From Leptospira sp. (lineage in GTDB: Bacteria; Spirochaetota; Leptospiria; Leptospirales; Leptospiraceae), in NCBI GenBank assembly GCA_027531445.1, contig JAPZRK010000093.1, positions 1-56,256 of the forward strand: a stretch of 56,256 bases of DNA. Direction: 5' to 3'. Positions 50,641-56,256 of the stretch are shown one piece after another (position 1 is the stretch's first letter; every line of letters starts with the position of its first letter). A program made the translations under genes and the position numbers. The notes below the pieces were generated by a model that saw only the letters and a program-made list of their open reading frames with translations, was not told where the DNA came from and made no database searches.

Positions 50641-52599
50641 ATGAACAAAAATATTAGATCCGTATTTATATTCCTCCTTATTACCCTGGTGGTATTATAC
50701 ACAATTTATAAAGGTCAAGATTTTACCGGCAAACCTGACGAAATAAGTTACTCAGAATTTTTGAATATGGTTGAACCAGTCGAAGGCAAAAAGCCGATTG
50801 GTCGCATTACCTCGAAAGATGGCAAAGATATAACCAACAAACAACAAATCATGATTGATCGTGAGCTGATTGAAGGATGGTACATTCCCGCCGAAAGCAA
50901 AGATAACAAGCCAAAGGCGTTCAAAACCAACATTGCACCGATCAATGATGACTTGGTAACAAAGTTACGCAAATCTAGACTTTCATTTACCGCTAAATCT
51001 ACTGACGAAAACAAACTATGGAATGTCGTTTATGGCATATTACCATGGTTATTTGTTTTGGGTTTTGTCTGGTTTATCATGATGCGCCAATTGCAGGCTT
51101 CAGGTAACAAGGCTTTCACATTCGGGAAATCCAGAGCCAAAATGAATGTAGATTCGAAAGTAAAAATTACATTCAATGATGTTGCAGGCTGTGAAGAAGC
51201 TAAAGTGGAACTGCTCGAAATTATAGAATTCTTGAAAGATCCGAAAAAATTCCAAGCTATTGGCGCGCGGATTCCTAAGGGGGTCTTACTCGTCGGTCCT
51301 CCGGGAACAGGTAAAACCCTTCTTGCAAAAGCAGTGGCGGGAGAAGCGGCCGTACCTTTCTTTTCAATATCTGGATCTGACTTTGTCGAAATGTTTGTTG
51401 GCGTGGGAGCATCGAGAGTCAGAGATCTCTTTGAACAAGGCAAAAAAAACGCTCCATGTATCATATTCATCGATGAGATAGACGCTGTTGGTAGACTAAG
51501 AGGTGCTGGAATGGGTGGTGGTCACGATGAACGTGAACAAACTCTAAACCAGATGTTAGTCGAGATGGATGGTTTTGAAATGAACGAAGGTGTGATCGTT
51601 ATGGCGGCAACTAACCGTGCCGATGTTTTAGATCCTGCTCTACTTCGACCAGGTCGTTTCGATAGACAAGTTATAGTCGATTTGCCAGATCTACGCGGTC
51701 GCGAAGAAATTTTGAAAGTTCACGCTAAAAAAGTCCCGATGGTATCTGACATTTCTATCAACTCAATCGCAAGAGGCACACCTGGATTTACGGGCGCAGA
51801 TTTAGCGAATTTGATCAATGAGGCGGCACTTCTTGCGGCAAGACGTAACAAAAAGCGTGTGACACAAGAAGAATTGGAAGAAGCACGAGATAAAGTTCTA
51901 ATGGGTCCAGAACGAAAATCTATGCTCATTTCTGATAAAGAAAAAGAAATGACCGCCTATCATGAAGCAGGTCACGCATTATTAGGAACACTTCTTCCCT
52001 ACACCGAGCCTGTGCACAAAGTAACAATCATTCCTCGTGGTCGGGCTTTGGGTTTAACACAATCCTTACCTGTAGAAGATCGTCATTCATACCGCAAACA
52101 ATACTGTTTAGATCGAATCGTAATGTCTATGGGTGGTTATATTGCCGAAGAGCTTATTTTTGGTGATCCATCCAATGGATCTAGCAACGATATCCAACAA
52201 GCGACAAACATAGCTCGTCGGATGGTCTGTGAATGGGGGATGTCTGAAAAACTCGGTACGATCAATTACGGCGGTGGAGAAAATTCTCCGTTCGTTGGAC
52301 GTGATTATGGTAATTCAAGCAAACCTTATTCAGAGGAATTTGCGGCAATGATTGACCAGGAAGTAAAGAGAATCATTCAAACTTCACTTGATCGTGGTCG
52401 TGATTTGGTGCGCAAAAACAGACAAAAATTAGAAGGGATTGCGAAAGCATTATTATCAAAAGAGACCATCGATGCCACGGAACTAATGGCCATAGTCCAT
52501 CCAGCAGGAGAAAAACCTTCATCAATCGACATGAAGAGTAAAGCCAATGGAAGCTCTAAAAAGACAAAAACTACCAATCGGAAGCCTGCATACACTTAG
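50641..52599 (+). CDS. ftsH: ATP-dependent zinc metalloprotease FtsH
   Basis: FtsH degrades membrane and short-lived cytoplasmic proteins. The 652 residues have two membrane helices (about 8-25 and 125-145) around a periplasmic domain. The AAA+ domain has Walker A GPPGTGKT (219-226), Walker B IIFIDEIDAVG and the second-region-of-homology arginines in RPGRFDRQV. The protease domain has HEAGH (441-445), with the third zinc ligand in the downstream acidic helix. The C-terminal tail is Ser/Lys-rich. It follows pth by 27 bases with a GGAG ribosome-binding site. Confidence 0.98.
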   Translation: MNKNIRSVFIFLLITLVVLYTIYKGQDFTGKPDEISYSEFLNMVEPVEGKKPIGRITSKDGKDITNKQQIMIDRELIEGWYIPAESKDNKPKAFKTNIAPINDDLVTKLRKSRLSFTAKSTDENKLWNVVYGILPWLFVLGFVWFIMMRQLQASGNKAFTFGKSRAKMNVDSKVKITFNDVAGCEEAKVELLEIIEFLKDPKKFQAIGARIPKGVLLVGPPGTGKTLLAKAVAGEAAVPFFSISGSDFVEMFVGVGASRVRDLFEQGKKNAPCIIFIDEIDAVGRLRGAGMGGGHDEREQTLNQMLVEMDGFEMNEGVIVMAATNRADVLDPALLRPGRFDRQVIVDLPDLRGREEILKVHAKKVPMVSDISINSIARGTPGFTGADLANLINEAALLAARRNKKRVTQEELEEARDKVLMGPERKSMLISDKEKEMTAYHEAGHALLGTLLPYTEPVHKVTIIPRGRALGLTQSLPVEDRHSYRKQYCLDRIVMSMGGYIAEELIFGDPSNGSSNDIQQATNIARRMVCEWGMSEKLGTINYGGGENSPFVGRDYGNSSKPYSEEFAAMIDQEVKRIIQTSLDRGRDLVRKNRQKLEGIAKALLSKETIDATELMAIVHPAGEKPSSIDMKSKANGSSKKTKTTNRKPAYT

Positions 52600-52602
52600 T
52601 CT

Positions 52603-53058
52603 ATGAGATACTGGCTCTTTAAAACGGAGCCTGATGTCTTCTCGATTGAAGACCTACAAAGAGAAAAAATTTCTTTTTGGGAAGGAGTGCGAAATTATCA
52701 GGCTAGAAATTACCTTAGGGATGATGTAAAGGAGGGAGACAAAGTACTATTTTACCATAGCAATGCAAACCCACCATGCATAGTTGGAATTGCAGAAATT
52801 GTTGAATCAGGCATTCCTGATCCCCACCAATTCGATCCGAATAGTAAGTATTTTGATCCTAAGGCGAAAGTATCCGAACCTAGATGGTATGGAGTGAAAC
52901 TAAAACTCCTTCAAAAATTCAAACAGCAGATCAGCCTGAGCGAACTGAAAGCTAATGTTGGTTTGGCCGAGATGATCGTAGTCCAAAAGGGATCTCGGCT
53001 TTCTATCCAACCAGTAACGAAAAAAGAATTCGAGATCGTGGTCAAACTAGGGCTTTGA
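52603..53058 (+). CDS. EVE-domain protein
   Basis: This 151-residue protein is a single EVE domain, a PUA-like fold that reads modified bases in DNA or RNA. It has the family opening YWLFKTEPDVFSIEDL, then WEGVRNYQARNYLRD, DKVLFYHSNANPPCIVGIAEI and the WYGVKLK strand. It follows ftsH by three bases, and its end overlaps the CAP-domain gene on the other strand by 12 bases. EVE proteins often accompany restriction or modified-base systems, but none is seen here. Confidence 0.92.
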   Translation: MRYWLFKTEPDVFSIEDLQREKISFWEGVRNYQARNYLRDDVKEGDKVLFYHSNANPPCIVGIAEIVESGIPDPHQFDPNSKYFDPKAKVSEPRWYGVKLKLLQKFKQQISLSELKANVGLAEMIVVQKGSRLSIQPVTKKEFEIVVKLGL

Positions 53059-53880
53059 AGAGAAAACCTGCACTGCTTTGACCTTGTCAATATTATGAAA
53101 TTTGGTATCTTGAAAGTGATACGCACCGGTTCCTAAAAAACTAAAATCCGGATTTAAAATATTTCGTCTATGTGCTGGAGAATTCATCCAAGCTTCAAGC
53201 AAAGATTCAGCGAGAGAAATGTAAGTATGATTGAGAATGGGTGGGCCATTTTTTTGGTAACTAAATTTTTTGCTTAAATTTTGATCTGGAGTATAAACTG
53301 GGCTCCCCGCTTTGTAAGCAATCCCAAAACTTGCTATCAAATTTTCACCTGATGTGCTATTTGTTATTCCAACTAACTCCAATCTATCTCTCAAACTTTC
53401 TTTGCCGGAGACTTTGCTTGTATGTGAATAAAAATTCATATTCACCATATCTTGCGCATGTCCGAAAGCGGCTTGTTCACATAAGGAAGAATAACGAAAT
53501 GGTTTCATTCCTAGTTTTCTTCTCTCTCTACTTGTAACATAAAAAATAGAGGCATTTAACAATGGATAATCTACTTTTCCGAAATCTATGATTTCTTTGG
53601 CAGGCTCAAAAGCAAAAAAAGTCTGATCTGTATACTCTTCATAGTTTTCTTCCCGCCATTTCCCGGAAGTAGGAATGTTTCTGCCATCCTCGATCGATTC
53701 AAGGAAAGCTAAATCTTTGTTGACCTCCACTGATTTTGAGACGGTTTCCTTATTTGGTTTCGTCTCTTCCTTCTTGACTTCGACTACTTTTTCCACTTTT
53801 TTTGGCGGAGTTGAACAAGCAATGATCAAGAATAAAAAAATGTAAATTGTTGTTAGTTTTTTAAATTTATAGTGTTTCAT
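53047..53880 (-). CDS. CAP-domain (SCP/PR1-like) lipoprotein
   Basis: This 277-residue protein has a signal ending in LIIACST (Cys22), then a Lys/Glu/Val-rich linker, and a CAP domain in the last 170 residues. The CAP core has QAAFGHAQDMVNMNFYSH (the first conserved helix with His), SGENLI, and MNSPAHRRNIL, which match the family's HxxxM, GEN and sPxHrxnil motifs. CAP proteins act in the envelope, some as lipid binders or proteases; the role here is unknown. It lies eight bases after the lipoprotein gene at 53889. Confidence 0.87.
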   Translation of the reverse strand: MKHYKFKKLTTIYIFLFLIIACSTPPKKVEKVVEVKKEETKPNKETVSKSVEVNKDLAFLESIEDGRNIPTSGKWREENYEEYTDQTFFAFEPAKEIIDFGKVDYPLLNASIFYVTSRERRKLGMKPFRYSSLCEQAAFGHAQDMVNMNFYSHTSKVSGKESLRDRLELVGITNSTSGENLIASFGIAYKAGSPVYTPDQNLSKKFSYQKNGPPILNHTYISLAESLLEAWMNSPAHRRNILNPDFSFLGTGAYHFQDTKFHNIDKVKAVQVFSSKP

Positions 53881-53888
53881 AATTTTCC

Positions 53889-54455
53889 CTAAAAATAGCG
53901 ATTGTAGTCTTGTATCATATTGTGTATCATATTTCGTTCTTTATTATATTCAATGACCTTTGCTTCCTTAATTCCAGTTTCCCAAATCAAAAAGAAAGGT
54001 ACACCAAAAAGGGTGGAGTGCTTTTGACGGTATTTTTCTCGACCCACTAACTTACCATTTACATAAAAATCAGCATTTAACACTCGTTCCTGTGAGTAGA
54101 TTGATGGAAGCAATCCAAGAGTGCCAAGCATAAACAACGTGGAAATACTTGAAATCCAGAAATGTTCGTATTCGTTTACTTCCGAAGTATAAATATCGAT
54201 ATGATACGGACTGACGATACCATCAGCAAGTACGCGCCCAAAGTATCCTGTATCAGTGACGTACTTGACGTAAAGCTTTGTAATCTCTTTGAGGGAACGA
54301 TCTGATTCGGGAGTCGATACCTTAAGAGTGAGTAGAGGCAATCTTTGGTTTAAAATAGGTCTCGATATGATCGGAACGTCTTCGCTTAGATAATTATAAC
54401 AATTTGAGCTTAGACAAATCAAACAAAGTAGATAGACAAGACGAAATTTTACCAT
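53889..54455 (-). CDS. Putative lipoprotein, family shared with the gene at 6181-6732
   Basis: This is a 188-residue protein with a lipoprotein signal (LLCLICLSSNC, Cys19). The mature part has two mixed beta regions around a hydrophobic segment (LFMLGTLGLLPSIYSQ). The second half matches the lipoprotein at 6181 by eye: ST, a hydrophobic patch with LP, SQ-E, a YxNGKLVxxxxY turn, then a Pro-containing hydrophobic strand and IWETG. The lipobox also ends Asn-Cys in both. No family name is known to me. It lies between the CAP lipoprotein and the DASS transporter, 54 bases after the latter. Confidence 0.72.
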   Translation of the reverse strand: MVKFRLVYLLCLICLSSNCYNYLSEDVPIISRPILNQRLPLLTLKVSTPESDRSLKEITKLYVKYVTDTGYFGRVLADGIVSPYHIDIYTSEVNEYEHFWISSISTLFMLGTLGLLPSIYSQERVLNADFYVNGKLVGREKYRQKHSTLFGVPFFLIWETGIKEAKVIEYNKERNMIHNMIQDYNRYF

Positions 54456-54509
54456 AACCCGCTTGAATGGTATCTGAGTGTCTGCTGACGAAAAGTCTTT
54501 TTTACTTCA

Positions 54510-55889
54510 TTATATCGAAAAATCTACCCAGTTCATGAAATACAAGATGCCTCCTCCTACTATTAGGAATATTAGCAATGAAATGAACGAAATTAGACCG
54601 CCAATTTTAGCCATTTCTGAGCTCTTGATTCCACCATAACTAAATGCAAGTGCATTGGGTGGTGTTGAGATAGGAAAAGGCATTGCCAAAGAAGCTCCAA
54701 TTGTTGCACCCAAGGCAGACGGTAAGATCGCGTGCTCAGGAATGCCCATCGTAATCGGCAGTATGAGGTTTGCCACGGAGGTATTGCTCAAAAAACAAGA
54801 AAGCAATAGTGACATAAGTGAGAAAAAAATAAATAAGGAAAGCGATGACATACCATCTAACTCAAATGATTCGATAATATGTTTTGCTAATCCTGTTTCC
54901 TCCATTGCTTTTCCTAATGCAATCCCTCCGCCCATCAAAATAAGTACATCCCAAGAAAGGGATCGAAAGTCTTCCAACGAAAGAAGCCTAAGTCCAAAGA
55001 AAACGATTACAGGAAAGAGTGCGATGGTTCCAATCGATATTCCGTGAAAATCCGAAGTCAACCAACCTAGAACGGTGATGATAATAATACATAGACTAAA
55101 TTGTTTTTTTAGGTCCGCAGGTTCCTTCTCTGACTTTTCTGGAGCAAACAATTGTAAAGCTTCCTCAGGCTTATTCCTTAAAAAGAAGAAATATAACAAG
55201 TAACAAAGAAATGCGATACACAAAAAACAAACAGGAATGGCGAATCCCATCCATGGAAGAAAGCCAATGTCGATACCTTTTTGTTTCATATATCCGATTC
55301 CAATCACATTTGGTAAAGTGCCAACCGGAGTTCCAATTCCGCCAAGATTTGCTGAAAAAGGAATCACAAATAGGATAGATTTTCGTAGGTGAGAAAATTC
55401 ATTCAATGACTTCATCATAGGAACAACCAATCCGAGCATCATTGCTGTGGTCGCCGTATTATTCATCCAACAAGAAAGAAAGCCGGTAGTGAATGCAAGG
55501 CCCACTAAAAGTAAAACGGATGAACCTTTCGTCTCCTTGATCACGATTCTTGCAAGAGTATGATCCAAGCGATAGTTTGATATTGCCTGAGAGATAACAA
55601 ATCCACCTAAGAAGAGCAAGATGGTCTCAGAAAAAAAGCATGAAATAAATACACTCGGTTTTGGCGCTCCGATACCCCATGATGGAATCAACCAAATCAG
55701 TTCAAGAAATAGGACGAGAAATCCAGTAACAAACATTGGAATCAGCTCGGAAAGCCAGAGAACCGAGGCTAGGATGCCTATTGCAAGGTTGATTTCCTGA
55801 ATGGCTGAAAGCCCAAACCATAATTGGTAGTATCCGAGGAGAGAAGGTACCATCAAAATTGAAAGGATAAGTAGTGATGAGAATTTCAT
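54510..55889 (-). CDS. DASS/SLC13-family anion:sodium symporter (CitT/YbhI-like)
   Basis: This 459-residue protein has about 11 membrane helices and two SNT-type hairpin motifs: MNNTATTAM in the first half and LSNTSVANL in the second, which bind sodium and carboxylate in known members. IGTPVGTLPNVIG and the STPPNALAFSYG helix near the C-terminus are also characteristic. It should take up dicarboxylates, citrate or sulfate; the substrate is not readable. It heads a minus-strand run with the two lipoprotein genes and is divergent from the small membrane protein at 55980. Confidence 0.92.
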   Translation of the reverse strand: MKFSSLLILSILMVPSLLGYYQLWFGLSAIQEINLAIGILASVLWLSELIPMFVTGFLVLFLELIWLIPSWGIGAPKPSVFISCFFSETILLFLGGFVISQAISNYRLDHTLARIVIKETKGSSVLLLVGLAFTTGFLSCWMNNTATTAMMLGLVVPMMKSLNEFSHLRKSILFVIPFSANLGGIGTPVGTLPNVIGIGYMKQKGIDIGFLPWMGFAIPVCFLCIAFLCYLLYFFFLRNKPEEALQLFAPEKSEKEPADLKKQFSLCIIIITVLGWLTSDFHGISIGTIALFPVIVFFGLRLLSLEDFRSLSWDVLILMGGGIALGKAMEETGLAKHIIESFELDGMSSLSLFIFFSLMSLLLSCFLSNTSVANLILPITMGIPEHAILPSALGATIGASLAMPFPISTPPNALAFSYGGIKSSEMAKIGGLISFISLLIFLIVGGGILYFMNWVDFSI

Positions 55890-55979
55890 TGTGGCTTGAC
55901 GATTTACTTCCGTAGTAGTATGCTAAAAAGTGATGGAATCTATTTCAACAAAAACAGAACATCTTGGAGAATTGCAAAC

Positions 55980-56189
55980 ATGATTAAAAAGGTTTTATTT
56001 CATTTAACTGGTTTCGGACTAATTATAGGTGGGTGGTTTATTTGTATCATCAATGTCGGTCTTGATCGTGGAGCAAACTTTAAACTTTTTTCAACTCCCA
56101 ATCTGGTTGGACTCACACTCATTCTCATTGGAGCATATTTTCCAGAAATCACGACAAAGTTTTTCGGTCAGTCTTCTAGCAAAGAGTAG
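55980..56189 (+). CDS. Small membrane protein (69 aa)
   Basis: I start this at the ATG at 55980, with GGAG ten bases upstream; the frame is open from a TTG at 55896, but that part has no coding character. The 69 residues have two hydrophobic helices (about 8-25 and 38-55) joined by a short loop, and a Ser/Lys/Glu tail. It could be a two-helix membrane protein. No family is recognised. Confidence 0.5.
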   Translation: MIKKVLFHLTGFGLIIGGWFICIINVGLDRGANFKLFSTPNLVGLTLILIGAYFPEITTKFFGQSSSKE

Positions 56190-56203
56190 ATTTTTCTAAT
56201 TCT

Positions 56204-56256
56204 ATGACGATCCCATACAATGATCTAAAGCAAGCAGTCTTGGGGAGTGGTCCTCT
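56204..56256 (+). CDS. Start of a further gene (5' fragment)
   Basis: An ATG at 56204 opens 17 codons that run off the window edge without a stop. The visible residues start MTIPYNDLKQAVLG. It is 14 bases after the small membrane protein. Nothing can be said of its function. Confidence 0.35.
   Translation, partial: MTIPYNDLKQAVLGSGP

Noticed and set aside
51030..51470. A 146-codon minus-strand frame opposite ftsH
   Set aside because: It is antisense to the Walker A region of FtsH; its length follows from constraint on the real gene.
53040..53084. GGTCAAA / TTTGACC arms near the convergent EVE and CAP gene ends
   Set aside because: The arms are about 30 bases apart and no T-run follows, so this is not a credible terminator.

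Overview
The window looks like chromosome of a Leptospira species, probably a free-living one. The strongest marker is a complete FcpA (flagellar coiling protein A) at 14559-15458, a sheath protein known only from Leptospira. AT-rich DNA, many relaxed spirochaetal lipoboxes, a GlmU reduced to its uridylyltransferase domain and many lineage-specific hypothetical proteins agree with this. I saw no insertion sequence, phage gene, CRISPR array or rRNA. Coding density is very high, and genes often overlap by 1-26 bases.

Layout. 1-7186 (minus): a GMC (cholesterol-oxidase-like) oxidoreductase cut by the window edge, an RND efflux pump, a FrnE/DsbA-type oxidoreductase, an EAL c-di-GMP phosphodiesterase, a lipoprotein and a CPxCG protein; the last five run as one tight unit. 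7286-12199: a conserved hypothetical, YihY, a 55-residue protein, an ABC-F ATPase, a rhodanese and DAHP synthase. 12209-14326 (minus): panB, folK and a DnaC-like ATPase, overlapping one another. 14559-15458: fcpA with its own terminator. 15540-18823 (minus): a YbbP/YbbA-like ABC exporter. 19124-21980: a small zinc-ribbon protein and leuS behind a clear sigma70 promoter. 22006-25242 (minus): a tail-anchored protein, a GHKL-fold ATPase and thrC. 25338-29609: lepB, a class B penicillin-binding protein with a PASTA domain, and a Maf-like DUF115 protein. 29602-38269 (minus): valS, purD, a hypothetical, prfB, a degenerate sigma54-activator-like protein and an unusual OmpA-domain protein.

38468-40347 (plus) is a compact envelope operon: a 49-residue protein, a thioredoxin-fold lipoprotein (CPDC), a secreted cysteine-free companion and an M23 peptidase lipoprotein. 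Then come a PilZ-like protein and a sodium:solute symporter (minus), a 48-residue protein, a kexin/furin-like S8 protease lipoprotein, a stand-alone FAS-type acyltransferase and a WYL regulator. 46671-53058 is a housekeeping run: ispE, tRNA-Gln(UUG), glmU N-domain, prs, rplY, pth, ftsH and an EVE-domain protein. The window ends with a CAP-domain lipoprotein, a second lipoprotein resembling the one at 6181, a DASS/SLC13 transporter (minus), a small membrane protein and the first codons of another gene.

Most of the window is core chromosome. I found no obvious new multi-gene defence or mobile system. The best candidates for undescribed biology are the GHKL ATPase with its tail-anchored partner, the sigma54-activator homologue that has lost its GAFTGA and Walker B residues, an OmpA domain whose peptidoglycan-binding aspartate is cysteine, the proprotein-convertase-like lipoprotein, and the four-gene redox/peptidoglycan operon.
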